Below, in pieces: positions 16,209 through 24,341 of a stretch of 64,000 nucleotides of DNA; the first letter of the stretch is position 1; every line of letters begins with the position of its first letter. Under the pieces are notes generated by a model. That model was not told the DNA's origin, ran no database searches, and worked only from the letters and a program-made list of their open reading frames with translations. Source of the stretch: Clostridia bacterium (GTDB taxonomy: Bacteria > Bacillota > Peptococcia > DRI-13 > UBA5745). The stretch is taken from NCBI GenBank assembly GCA_018434325.1, contig JAHDPO010000004.1, forward strand, positions 62,001 to 126,000, read 5' to 3'. Made by a program: the position numbers and the translations under genes.

Positions 16209-16216
16209 TATCGCAT

Positions 16217-16260
16217 AAACCCACCTGCAAAGGTGGGTTTTTTGCTGTAAAGGTGGGTTT
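16217..16260 (+). terminator. Terminator of tRNA-Val with duplicated 3' arm
   Basis: AAACCCACCT (16217-16226), loop GCAA, AGGTGGGTTT (16231-16240) and further T form a strong terminator. The 3' arm is repeated about 20 bp on (AAAGGTGGGTTTTC from 16250), so the 5' arm could pair with either copy. Confidence 0.88.
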
Positions 16261-16284
16261 TCTTGTAGTTTATTCATGCATTCT

Positions 16285-16325
16285 ATGTGTATTTTTTCAC
16301 ATTTAGTTTGTGTATTTTTTCACGA
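16285..16325. promoter_or_regulatory. Tandem Rex/CRP-like operator candidates
   Basis: A 15-bp direct repeat TGTGTATTTTTTCAC occurs at 16286-16300 and 16309-16323, 23 bp apart. Each copy is itself a TGTG-N8-CAC(A/G) dyad. The second, read over 18 bp (16308-16325), matches the Rex consensus TTGTGA-N6-TCACAA at 10 of 12 fixed positions; both also resemble the CRP-type TGTGA-N6-TCACA. They lie 130-170 bp ahead of the phosphodiesterase gene that leads the rnf cluster. A TATAAT at 16387-16392 with a poor -35 may be the promoter. Rex control of rnf is known in some Clostridia; its application here is inference. Confidence 0.45.
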
Positions 16326-16455
16326 AATTGCATAATTTTTTTTAACATCCCAATAAAATACCTATTTCTTTTCTGAAAATATGAGTTATAATAAGAAATA
16401 GTGTGTGGTTTCTTTAACCTATGCTAATAAAAAAATTATGCATGAAAGGTGACGA

Positions 16456-16926
16456 ATGATAGAAGATTCAGAAGTTACCATCGGTGTAATTTCCGATACC
16501 CATGGGCTTTTACGGCAGTCGGCAGTTGAGCGTTTGCAAGGGGTGGACTTGATCCTCCATGCAGGAGATATTTGTTCCGGGGCAATTCCCGATCAGTTAT
16601 CGCAAATTGCGCCTTTTTATGCAGTGCGGGGCAATAACGACCCCCGGGACTGCGGCTGGCCTTTGCGGGAGCTTGTGACGGCATCAGGGGATCATATATA
16701 CATGGTTCATAAGATAAACGACTTGGATATTGTGCCTGCGGCCTGCAATGTTAAGGTAGTGGTCAGCGGCCATACCCATCAATGGTCATGCCGGGAAAAG
16801 GACGGCGTATTGTATGTGGACCCCGGCAGCATAGGCCCAAGGCGCTTTCATTATCCCATTACCTTCGGCTTTTTAAAAAGAAGAGAAGGGAAATGGTTTT
16901 TTGAGGTGGTTTATTTAGAATCTTAA
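16456..16926 (+). CDS. YfcE/MJ0936-type metallophosphoesterase
   Basis: A 156-residue calcineurin-like phosphodiesterase of the short YfcE family. All metal motifs are present: GVISDTHG (D-x-H), LILHAGDI (GD), VRGNND (GNN D), and VVSGHTHQ (GHTH). It hydrolyses phosphodiesters; the natural substrate of the family is not settled. The start has an AAAGGTGA site. Only 36 bp separate it from rnfC, so it may be the first gene of the Rnf transcript. Size and motifs are typical. Confidence 0.92.
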   Translation: MIEDSEVTIGVISDTHGLLRQSAVERLQGVDLILHAGDICSGAIPDQLSQIAPFYAVRGNNDPRDCGWPLRELVTASGDHIYMVHKINDLDIVPAACNVKVVVSGHTHQWSCREKDGVLYVDPGSIGPRRFHYPITFGFLKRREGKWFFEVVYLES

Positions 16927-16962
16927 GGGTTTTCTATATCTTAGCCAGCAAGGAGGATGTTT

Positions 16963-18327
16963 GTGAAGTACGAAAGAAAGACTTTCCCCGGCGGTACCCA
17001 TATCATTGATTATAAGGGATTTACCAATAGCCTGGAAACGGTGGCTGCAGAGGCGCCGGCTCGGGCTTATATCCCTATGTCCATGCATATAGGAGCCCCT
17101 TCTCGCCCTTTGGTGGAAATAGGGGAAGAAGTAAAAATGGGGCAGAAGGTGGCTGAGTCCCAGGGCTTTGTCAGCGTGCCGGCCCATGCCAGCGTCAGCG
17201 GCAAGGTGGTGGCTATTCACCGGATGCCAATTCCCAATGGCCGTATGGTTGACACCGTAGTGATTGAGAACGATTTTCGGGATGAATGGCTGACGCCGCC
17301 CCGGGCCCTGCCAAAGAGCGATGTGGAGGCTATGGACGGAGCCGCCATACAGGCCAAGGTTTTAGCGGCCGGTGTTGTGGGCATGGGGGGAGCGACCTTT
17401 CCTTCTCATGTAAAGTATGTTACTCCACAGGACGGCAAAAAAGTAGAAATTATTATTCTAAACGGTATCGAATGCGAGCCCTTTTTAACGGCGGATCATC
17501 GTCTGATGCTGGAGCAGCCGGAAAAAATCATCGCCGGATTAAAGTATCTGCTGCGGATGATGAATTGTCAGCGGGGCGTTATCGCCATCGAAGAAAACAA
17601 GATGGACGCTTTTGAACTGATGATCAAGCTGACGGAAAATGAGCCTCAGATTGAAACTGTGGTTTGTATGGAGAAATACCCTCAGGGTTCAGAAAAACAG
17701 CTGATCAACGCCATTACCGGCAGGGAAGTGCCTCCCGGCGGCTTGCCTATTGAGGTAGGCGTCCTGGTAAACAACGTTGCCACAGCGGCAGCCATTGCTG
17801 ATGCCGTGGAATGGGAGCGGCCCCTGATCGACCGCATCGTCACCTTAAATGGCAACGCCATAAAGAAGCCCATGAATTTCCGGGTCAGAATCGGCACTTT
17901 ATATGAAGATCTTATTGCCCAAAGCGGCGGCGTCATCGGCGAAACAGTAAAGATCATTTCCGGCGGCCCCATGATGGGTTTTGCTGTATACTCCACGGCA
18001 ATTCCCGTGATGAAGGGCACCTCAGGTATTTTGGTGTTTAATGAAGAATCCCACGTGCTCAAGCGGGAGACGGAAGGGCCTTGCGTCCGCTGCGCCCGTT
18101 GCGTCGACGCTTGCCCCATGCGCTTGGAGCCCACCACCTTGATGAAGGCTGCTAAAAAAAGCGACTGGGCCAGGGCTAAGGAATACGATATCACCAGCTG
18201 CATGGAGTGCGGCTCTTGCAGTTATGTCTGCCCCAGCTTAATCCCGCTGGTGCAATATATCCGTCTGGCTAAGCAGTATGTGATGAGCAAAGACGGCAAC
18301 GGCGCAGTCAATCCCTTCCTGATGTAG
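16963..18327 (+). CDS. rnfC: Rnf complex subunit C, NADH- and iron-sulfur-binding
   Basis: A 454-residue peripheral subunit that takes electrons to or from NADH. The N-terminal lipoyl-like/SLBB region leads into the NADH/FMN-binding GVVGMGGATFPSHVK segment and GIECEPFLTADHRLM; two [4Fe-4S] sites are C-terminal (CVRCARCVDACP about residue 374 and CMECGSCSYVCP about 414). The GTG at 16963 is preferred: the AGGAGG site is only one base from the ATG at 16957 but well spaced from the GTG. It is the first rnf gene of the conserved order C-D-G-E-A-B. Confidence 0.96.
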   Translation: MKYERKTFPGGTHIIDYKGFTNSLETVAAEAPARAYIPMSMHIGAPSRPLVEIGEEVKMGQKVAESQGFVSVPAHASVSGKVVAIHRMPIPNGRMVDTVVIENDFRDEWLTPPRALPKSDVEAMDGAAIQAKVLAAGVVGMGGATFPSHVKYVTPQDGKKVEIIILNGIECEPFLTADHRLMLEQPEKIIAGLKYLLRMMNCQRGVIAIEENKMDAFELMIKLTENEPQIETVVCMEKYPQGSEKQLINAITGREVPPGGLPIEVGVLVNNVATAAAIADAVEWERPLIDRIVTLNGNAIKKPMNFRVRIGTLYEDLIAQSGGVIGETVKIISGGPMMGFAVYSTAIPVMKGTSGILVFNEESHVLKRETEGPCVRCARCVDACPMRLEPTTLMKAAKKSDWARAKEYDITSCMECGSCSYVCPSLIPLVQYIRLAKQYVMSKDGNGAVNPFLM

Positions 18328-18409
18328 CGCCTCAAGACCCTGCCGGGGTTAGCCGAGGCCTCATGATACCTTTTAATACCTTTGCTGTAGAAAGGAATGG
18401 TCAACAGAA

Positions 18410-19390
18410 ATGGAGAATATCACCAAACCACTTATTTTATCTTCATCCCCTCATTTTCACAGCCGCTATACGACGGAGCAGGCCATGAAAGAAGTGGCCC
18501 TGGCTTGTCTGCCGGCGGCGGCGGCGGGAATCTGGTTTTTTGGCCTGCAAGCTTTATTTGTTATGATTTTATGTATAGCAGGCGCTTTGGCTGCTGAGTA
18601 TCTCTGCCGCCGCATCATGTCTAAGCCCGTCACTTTAAAAGACGGCAGTGCCATAATTACCGGTTTATTGCTGGCTTTATGCCTGCCGCCGGCCGTACCT
18701 TTGTGGATTGCTTTTCTGGGCGGCGCTTTTGCCATCATTATCGGCAAACAGGTTTTCGGCGGCTTAGGTCAGAATATTTTTAATCCGGCCCATATTGGAC
18801 GGGCTCTTTTAGTAGCTTCCTTTCCGGTGCAGATGACCACTTGGAGTGCGGCCCGGGGCATGGCGGTTGACGCCACAACCATGGCTACGCCCATGGCTTT
18901 GATGAAGACCGGCGCCATGAGTCAGCTGCCTTCTTTGGGCCAGGTGATTATCGGTCAGGTGGGAGGCTGCATCGGTGAAACCAGCGTCATCGCTATTTTG
19001 CTGGGTGGTTTGTTCCTGATTTTCCGCAGGCATGTGGACTGGCGGATTCCTACGGCCTATCTGGGTACGGTTTTAGTACTGACCACCGTATTCGGTACGG
19101 TTAAGGGCTACGGAATGATGTATCCTGTTTATCAGCTGTCCTCCGGCGGCTTGATGCTGGGTGCTTTCTTCATGGCTACCGACTGGGTTACCAGCCCGGT
19201 AACGAAAAAAGGCCGTTTGGTTTTTGGTTTAGGCCTGGGTATCCTGACCTGTCTGATCCGTTTCTTTGGCGGCCTGGCCGAAGGCGTTTGCTATTCCATC
19301 CTGCTGATGAACATCTTAACGCCGATGATCGACCGTTACACAAAAGGCAGAATCTACGGCGGCAGCGGAAAGGAAGGAAAACCGGCATGA
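18410..19390 (+). CDS. rnfD: Rnf complex membrane subunit D
   Basis: A 326-residue integral membrane subunit with about ten hydrophobic segments. It carries covalent FMN on a threonine: the segment DATTMATP around residues 154-161 fits the flavinylation motif, with Thr160 the likely site. The motif ISKPVTLKDGSAIITGLLLA-like start of the second segment (around residue 70) is typical of RnfD/NqrB. The start has a rather distant AAAGGA site. Its end overlaps rnfG by ATGA. It forms part of the ion-translocating path. Confidence 0.95.
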   Translation: MENITKPLILSSSPHFHSRYTTEQAMKEVALACLPAAAAGIWFFGLQALFVMILCIAGALAAEYLCRRIMSKPVTLKDGSAIITGLLLALCLPPAVPLWIAFLGGAFAIIIGKQVFGGLGQNIFNPAHIGRALLVASFPVQMTTWSAARGMAVDATTMATPMALMKTGAMSQLPSLGQVIIGQVGGCIGETSVIAILLGGLFLIFRRHVDWRIPTAYLGTVLVLTTVFGTVKGYGMMYPVYQLSSGGLMLGAFFMATDWVTSPVTKKGRLVFGLGLGILTCLIRFFGGLAEGVCYSILLMNILTPMIDRYTKGRIYGGSGKEGKPA

Positions 19391-19956
19391 GTAATAAAAT
19401 TATTAAACTGACGGTGTTTTTGCTTGCGGTTACCGGTATTGCCGGGCTGGCTATCGGCTACGTCAACGGCATTACGGCTCCCGTCATTGCTATGCAAGCA
19501 GAAGAAAAACTGCGGCAGGGCTATACCGAGATATATCCCGGCGCCGATGAATATGCGGTCTCAACTGAACAAAAAAGCAACGAGCTCATTGAAAACGTGA
19601 TTCTGGCTAAAAAAGGTCAGGATACCGCAGGCGTTTTATACATTGTTACGCCTAAAGGCTATGGCGGTGAAATCAAGGTCCTGGTGGGCTTTGACGTTGC
19701 CGAACAAAATATTACAGGCATTAAAATTCTGTCTCAGGCCGAGACTCCAGGTCTGGGCGCCAATTGTGTGCAGCCCTGGTTTACTCAGCGCTTTACCGGT
19801 AAAACCGCCGGCAGTGAGCTGAAGGTTGTTAAAGTAGAGACCTCGGCTCCCGATGAGATGGAGGCCATTACGGCGGCTACCATCACATCAAAGGCTATTG
19901 CCGCCGGCGTTAACGTAGCCAGAGAAGATTTTGCCGCCAATTACGGCAGCAAGTAG
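19387..19956 (+). CDS. rnfG: Rnf complex FMN-binding subunit G
   Basis: A 189-residue protein with one N-terminal membrane anchor (about residues 7-30) and an outside FMN-binding domain. The flavinylation motif reads T-A-A-T (residues 162-165 in EAITAATITSKAI), where the common form is S-G-A-T; Thr165 should carry FMN attached by ApbE, which is encoded in the same cluster. The ATG overlaps the rnfD stop. An ORF extending farther upstream lies inside rnfD and is not the real start. Confidence 0.95.
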   Translation: MSNKIIKLTVFLLAVTGIAGLAIGYVNGITAPVIAMQAEEKLRQGYTEIYPGADEYAVSTEQKSNELIENVILAKKGQDTAGVLYIVTPKGYGGEIKVLVGFDVAEQNITGIKILSQAETPGLGANCVQPWFTQRFTGKTAGSELKVVKVETSAPDEMEAITAATITSKAIAAGVNVAREDFAANYGSK

Positions 19957-19971
19957 AAAGGAGGAACTTCC

Positions 19972-20589
19972 GTGAGTTTATTTGGTGAATTGAGAAAGGG
20001 TATCATTGCAGAAAACCCCTTGTTTGTGCAAGTATTGGGAACCTGCCCCTCCCTGGCAGTGACGACTTCGGTAGAAAATGCCCTGGGCATGGGAGCTGCT
20101 TTTTCTGCGGTATTGATTTGCTCCAATTTATGCATTTCCCTCTTGCGCAAATACGTGCCTGGCGATATCCGGATTCCTGTCTATATTGTAGTGATTGCTT
20201 CTTTTGTGACCCTGGTGGAAATGATCATGAATGCTTTTTCACCGGCGCTTTATTCGGCCCTGGGCATTTTCATTCCTCTTATCGTGGTGAATTGCATCAT
20301 CCTGGGCCGGGCGGAAGCTTTCGCCGGTAAAAATAAGCCCTTGCCTTCCATCATGGACGGTATCGGCATGGGCATCGGTTACACCTTCGCCATTTTGCTG
20401 ATCTCCACCATCCGGGAGATTCTGGGCTCCGGTTCCTTTATGGGCGTTCAGTTATTTGGCGCCAATTTTCAGCCTATATTGGTGATGATTCTGCCTGCCG
20501 GCGCTTTTATTACTATGGGTTTTCTCTTTGCCGCCTTCGCCTTCCTGAAAAACAGGAAAGCCAGGGTTAAAAAAAGCGAGGTGATCTGA
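19972..20589 (+). CDS. rnfE: Rnf complex membrane subunit E
   Basis: A 205-residue protein with six membrane segments, homologous to RnfE/NqrD. The segment NPLFVQVLGTCPSLAVTTS near the start and the mirrored VVNCIILGRAEAF near residue 105 are typical and carry the conserved cysteines thought to hold an iron centre between RnfA and RnfE. It starts at GTG behind GGAGG, 15 bp after rnfG, and ends one base before rnfA. Confidence 0.95.
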   Translation: MSLFGELRKGIIAENPLFVQVLGTCPSLAVTTSVENALGMGAAFSAVLICSNLCISLLRKYVPGDIRIPVYIVVIASFVTLVEMIMNAFSPALYSALGIFIPLIVVNCIILGRAEAFAGKNKPLPSIMDGIGMGIGYTFAILLISTIREILGSGSFMGVQLFGANFQPILVMILPAGAFITMGFLFAAFAFLKNRKARVKKSEVI

Positions 20590-20590
20590 T

Positions 20591-21166
20591 ATGGGACAGA
20601 CTTTTGCTATTATTTTCGGATCAATTTTTATTTCCAATATCGTATTAGCTCAATTTTTGGGCATCTGTCCTTTCCTGGGCGTTTCAAAAGATCTTAAAAG
20701 TGCGGTAGGAATGGGTTTTTCCGTTATGTTCGTCATGATCCTGTCTTCCTCCATTACCTGGCTGGTTCATGAATTTTTGCTGGTGCGCTTTGAGTTGGAA
20801 TACTTGAAAACCATTGCGTTTATCTTGACTATTGCTGCCTTGGTACAGCTTTTAGAAATGTTCCTCAAAAAGAACATACCCAGCTTATATAAGTCCATGG
20901 GCGTCTATTTGCCCCTGATCACCACCAACTGTACGATTTTAGGTATAGCTTTGGTCAATATCCAAAACGGCTACGGCTTTTTCAATACCGTAGTCAATGC
21001 CTTTGCCAATTCCGCCGGCTTCTTGCTGGCTATGGTGCTGATGGCGGGAATTCGGGTGCGGCTGGAAGAGGCGGAGCTGCCGGAGTCGATGCAGGGCTTG
21101 CCTATCGTGTTCTTTGTGGCCAGCTCCATGGCTTTGGCGTTTGTGGGCTTCACCGGTATGATTTAA
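20591..21166 (+). CDS. rnfA: Rnf complex membrane subunit A
   Basis: A 191-residue six-helix membrane protein, paralogous to RnfE with inverted topology. Conserved NIVLAQFLGICPFLGVS near residue 14 and LITTNCTILGIALVN near residue 108 contain the two iron-liganding cysteines. The start has GAGGTGATC at the end of rnfE. A small perfect hairpin follows its stop. Confidence 0.96.
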   Translation: MGQTFAIIFGSIFISNIVLAQFLGICPFLGVSKDLKSAVGMGFSVMFVMILSSSITWLVHEFLLVRFELEYLKTIAFILTIAALVQLLEMFLKKNIPSLYKSMGVYLPLITTNCTILGIALVNIQNGYGFFNTVVNAFANSAGFLLAMVLMAGIRVRLEEAELPESMQGLPIVFFVASSMALAFVGFTGMI

Positions 21167-21168
21167 TG

Positions 21169-21191
21169 CGTCATAAGGAAGCGTTATGACG
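21169..21191 (+). other. Intra-operon hairpin between rnfA and rnfB
   Basis: CGTCATAA (21169-21176) and TTATGACG (21184-21191) form a perfect 8-bp stem with a 7-nt loop, three bases after the rnfA stop. There is no T-tract, so it more likely marks processing, stability or differential expression than termination. Confidence 0.5.
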
Positions 21192-21225
21192 AAGCGTTAG
21201 TTCCCAGAAAGGAAGGAACCTATTC

Positions 21226-22128
21226 ATGATAGTATATGCAGTTGTCATTTTAGCCGTTTTGGGAGGAGCCTTCGGCGCTGTACTGGCCTTTGCCTCCAAA
21301 AAACTGGCGGTAGAGACAGACTCCAGAGTTGAGGCCATCATTGAAGTGCTGCCGGGAGCCAACTGCGGCGCCTGCGGCTTTCCCGGCTGTGCCGGTCTGG
21401 CCGACGCCATCGTCAATGCCGGCGCTCCTTTGAATGCCTGTATTCCCGGCAAAGATAAGGTAGCGGCGGAGATTGCCAAAATCATGGGTCAAGAACCGGT
21501 GGCAGGTAAGATCCGGGAGGTGGCACAGCTTCACTGCAACGGCACCTTTGATAACGCCAAGGCTAAGTACGAATATAAAGGGGTTATTGACTGTCATTTA
21601 GCCGTAACCCAATTCGGCGGTCCAAGTTATTGCTATTACGGTTGTATCGGTCTGGGCTCCTGTGTGCGGGTCTGCCCCTTTGGCGCTATTACCATCGGAG
21701 AAAATCGTTTGCCTGTGGTGGATACCTCTCTTTGCGTGGGCTGCGGTCTTTGCTCCAACCAGTGTCCCCAGAAGGTGCTGAGCATCGTGCCTATTGATAA
21801 GCAGGTTCACGTCCGCTGCAATAACCGGGATAAAGGCAAGATTGCCCGGGAGGCCTGCAATGTCTCCTGCATCAGCTGCGGTATTTGCGTCAGATCCTGT
21901 CCGGAAGGCGCCATACAGCTTATCGACAACAAGGTCGGCAGCGTGTCCATGATCGACTACTCCAAATGCACGAATTGCGGTATTTGCGTAGAGAAATGTC
22001 CCCGCAAGAGCATTCATTTGGACCCGCCCATTGATCCCACTTTGGTTGTCTGTGAGAAAAACCAGCCCTTGGAAAGCGGTTGCAGCAATTGCCCCCTCCA
22101 GGAGGGCTGCGGCAGTAAAGTCAGCTAA
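21226..22128 (+). CDS. rnfB: Rnf complex ferredoxin-binding subunit B
   Basis: A 300-residue subunit: a membrane anchor (residues 1-22), the CGACGFPGC 4Fe-4S domain near residues 47-56, then four ferredoxin-type clusters (CYYGCIGLGSCVRVCP, CVGCGLCSNQCP, CISCGICVRSCP and CTNCGICVEKCP), and a short C-terminal CSNCPLQEGCG tail with three more cysteines. It accepts electrons from reduced ferredoxin; the complex couples ferredoxin oxidation to NAD+ reduction and pumps Na+ or H+. The extra cysteine tail is seen in some Clostridial RnfB. Confidence 0.96.
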   Translation: MIVYAVVILAVLGGAFGAVLAFASKKLAVETDSRVEAIIEVLPGANCGACGFPGCAGLADAIVNAGAPLNACIPGKDKVAAEIAKIMGQEPVAGKIREVAQLHCNGTFDNAKAKYEYKGVIDCHLAVTQFGGPSYCYYGCIGLGSCVRVCPFGAITIGENRLPVVDTSLCVGCGLCSNQCPQKVLSIVPIDKQVHVRCNNRDKGKIAREACNVSCISCGICVRSCPEGAIQLIDNKVGSVSMIDYSKCTNCGICVEKCPRKSIHLDPPIDPTLVVCEKNQPLESGCSNCPLQEGCGSKVS

Positions 22129-22142
22129 GGGCGGGCCTGTCC

Positions 22143-23327
22143 ATGACCACCCGGAAAGACTTTAGCAGCGTTACAAAAGCATACATAAAAAAGGCAGCCT
22201 TTGTCTTCTTATGCGCCGCACTTCTTAGCGGGGGTGCAGTTTCCTGCGGCGCTGAGAGGGCGAAGGTTCCCTCTTTTAGCAGCACCCGTTTTCTTATGGA
22301 TACGGTGGTTACAATACGGCTGCAAGCTGTAGAGGGCAGCCGGACAGACCGGGAAGCGGCGGCGGGCGGGACCGGAGAGACGGTTGCCCTGCCTACTGAG
22401 GAGGAGCTGGAACAACTGGTCTTGGCAGCTTTCAGCCGTATGGAGGAAATTGCCGTTAAGACCAACCGTCACGATCCCGAAGAGAGCTCCGATCTGCAGA
22501 AATTGGAGGCTCAGGCTGGAGACGGCCAATGGCTGGAGGTCAGCGACGATACCGTGGCAATCCAGGAGCAAGTGAACCGGTTAGAAAGGGAAGCGGCAAC
22601 AGCTTTGCCGGCGGCCGGGGGCTTGGTGGATACCTCATTAGCCAGACTGATTGATCTCTGGATGACAGCCAGGGAAAGCAAGGTGCTGCCTCGGGAAGAG
22701 GACATTCAGTCAGCTTTGGCTTTAAGCGGTATGGATTACATAGAGACGGATTTGGCCGGTGGCCGCATGAGGCTGAATTTAGCCGACATGGGACTTGACT
22801 ACGGCGCCGTAGCTAAAGGCTATGCCGTGGAGGAGGCCGGCCGCATATTGGCCCAAGGGGGGGCGGCAGTTTACGGTATCGTCGACGCCGGCGGCAATAT
22901 TAAGACTATTGGCCAAAAGCCTGACGGCTCGCCCTGGCAAATCGGTCTTACCGACCCTGTGAATCCACAGGAGCTTTTGGCATCGATTGAGCTGGCGGCA
23001 GGCCAGGTGGCGGCAACCTCCGGCGATTATCAGCGCTATGAAGATATAGAGGGCCGCCGCTATCATCATATTTTATCCCCTGCGGATGGCCGGCCTGTCT
23101 GGCACAGTCATAGCGTCACCGCAATTTCTTCCGACGGTCTTAAAGCCGACTATTATTCTACGCTGCTGTTTCTCTTGCCGCCTCAGGACGCTTTACAGCT
23201 GGCGGAAAGCATACCCGATCTGGAAGCAGTTTGGGTAACCTCCGCAAAGGAGTTGTTTACCACCTCGGGGTTACAGGATCGCATCAAATGGCAAGATAAA
23301 GCAGGATATAAGTTAAAAGATTGGTGA
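22143..23327 (+). CDS. apbE: FAD:protein FMN transferase ApbE (lipoprotein)
   Basis: A 394-residue flavin transferase that attaches FMN to Thr in RnfG and RnfD. A signal peptide with a Cys that could be a lipobox (GGAVSCGAE, near residue 35) points to export. ApbE motifs are visible: FLMDTVVTI, VDTSLARLIDLW, DMGLDYGAVAKGYAVEEA, and DAGGNIKTIGQKPDGSPWQI. A low-conservation insertion (about residues 60-85) is rich in Arg, Gly and Glu. It follows rnfB by 14 bp, the usual partnership. The ribosome site for the ATG is weak (GGGCGGG). Confidence 0.93.
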   Translation: MTTRKDFSSVTKAYIKKAAFVFLCAALLSGGAVSCGAERAKVPSFSSTRFLMDTVVTIRLQAVEGSRTDREAAAGGTGETVALPTEEELEQLVLAAFSRMEEIAVKTNRHDPEESSDLQKLEAQAGDGQWLEVSDDTVAIQEQVNRLEREAATALPAAGGLVDTSLARLIDLWMTARESKVLPREEDIQSALALSGMDYIETDLAGGRMRLNLADMGLDYGAVAKGYAVEEAGRILAQGGAAVYGIVDAGGNIKTIGQKPDGSPWQIGLTDPVNPQELLASIELAAGQVAATSGDYQRYEDIEGRRYHHILSPADGRPVWHSHSVTAISSDGLKADYYSTLLFLLPPQDALQLAESIPDLEAVWVTSAKELFTTSGLQDRIKWQDKAGYKLKDW

Positions 23328-23338
23328 GAGGAATGGTC

Positions 23339-23743
23339 TTGGCAAAAACAGACAGGCGGATACTTGCCGGCATATTGGCAGCGGCGCTGATCCTGCTGGT
23401 TTTTCAATATTTCGCCGGCTCAGGTTCTTCGGAACTGGCCTTGGAGGTCAGCCGGCCGGGTGAAGAGCGCCTCAGGATACCGATAAGCAGCCTGCCCCAA
23501 GGTGAGCAGGGCCGCTGGCATATTGAAGGCGCCGCAGGCGGCGTCTATCTCTCCTATTGGCCGGAGCAGGGCGTTCATGTGGATAGGGCTGACTGCCCCG
23601 ATCAAGCCTGTGTCAAAACAGGATTCATCAATAAGGCAGGGCAATCCATCGTTTGTGTGCCTAATCAAATCATTATCCGTTTAGTTGCCTTAGACGGCCA
23701 AGGGGACCGTGGCAAGGAGGAATTGGATGGCATTCTCAAATAA
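23339..23743 (+). CDS. NusG-domain-II-containing membrane protein
   Basis: A 134-residue protein with one N-terminal membrane segment (RRILAGILAAALILLVFQYF) and an outside NusG domain II fold. The family signature around two cysteines is present (VDRADCPDQACVKTGFI and IVCVPNQIIIRL). Members are found next to Rnf and Gx genes across Clostridia; their biochemical role is unknown. The TTG at 23339 is six bases after GAGAGGA and fits family N-termini; ATG 23333 and GTG 23324 are possible. It overlaps the next gene by 17 bp. Confidence 0.8.
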   Translation: MAKTDRRILAGILAAALILLVFQYFAGSGSSELALEVSRPGEERLRIPISSLPQGEQGRWHIEGAAGGVYLSYWPEQGVHVDRADCPDQACVKTGFINKAGQSIVCVPNQIIIRLVALDGQGDRGKEELDGILK

Positions 23744-24284
23744 AAAAGCAGCTCCTGGCGGCAAGCAAAGCTTGTCGGTAAAAGAAACACTGCTGCTGGC
23801 CCTTTTTGTAGCCATGAGCTTAGCTCTTTCAGCAGTGGAATCTCTAATTCCTCCTTTTATCCCTTTGCCGGGGGTCAAGCTTGGTTTGGCCAATATCATC
23901 ACGCTGACGGCTTTCGGTTTTTTGCCAAGAAAGCAGGTTTTTTTGGTGGTGGTGATGCGCCTGTTTCTGGCGGGATTGGTGCTGGGTACCTTTTTAACTC
24001 CGGCTTTCTGGATCAGCTGGGGCGGCGGATTAATCAGTTTTTTTGTTATGGCAATATTTACCGGAAGAAAATCTGTCTCGATTGTAGGGGTCAGCCTGGC
24101 GGGAGCAGCCGCCCATCATGGCGGTCAATTGCTAATGGTGGCTCTATTATTAAGCAATACCGGGGTTTTTTACTATTTGCCCTGGCTTTTTCTTTCCGCT
24201 GTCCCTGTAGGTTTATTTACAGGGTTTTCCGCAAAGTCGGCGATTCAGGCATTGAGTAACTCGGGAATAAATGGTACAATATAA
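23727..24284 (+). CDS. Gx transporter family protein (HepS-I-like membrane protein)
   Basis: A 185-residue protein with five or six membrane segments, the Gx-transporter family often misannotated as heptaprenyl diphosphate synthase component I. Typical segments are ESLIPPFIPLPGVKLGLANI and the glycine-rich WGGGLISFFVMAIF. It probably forms the substrate-binding part of an ECF-like or small-molecule transporter, but the substrate is not established. The ATG at 23727 has an AAGGAGG site; the earlier ATG at 23709 has none. It ends the rnf-apbE cluster. Confidence 0.82.
   Translation: MAFSNKKAAPGGKQSLSVKETLLLALFVAMSLALSAVESLIPPFIPLPGVKLGLANIITLTAFGFLPRKQVFLVVVMRLFLAGLVLGTFLTPAFWISWGGGLISFFVMAIFTGRKSVSIVGVSLAGAAAHHGGQLLMVALLLSNTGVFYYLPWLFLSAVPVGLFTGFSAKSAIQALSNSGINGTI
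24252..24280 (+). promoter_or_regulatory. Sigma-A promoter candidate before orf117-rpe
   Basis: TTGAGT (24252-24257) and TACAAT (24275-24280) with a 17-bp spacer, inside the end of the Gx gene. It is followed by a small palindrome TAGCATAATGCTA (near 24288-24300) and a hairpin CTCCC/GGGAG in the leader. Confidence 0.55.
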
Positions 24285-24341
24285 ACGATAGCATAATGCT
24301 AAAGACTCCCGCTCAGGGGAGGAAGAGAGGAGAGGTTGCCC

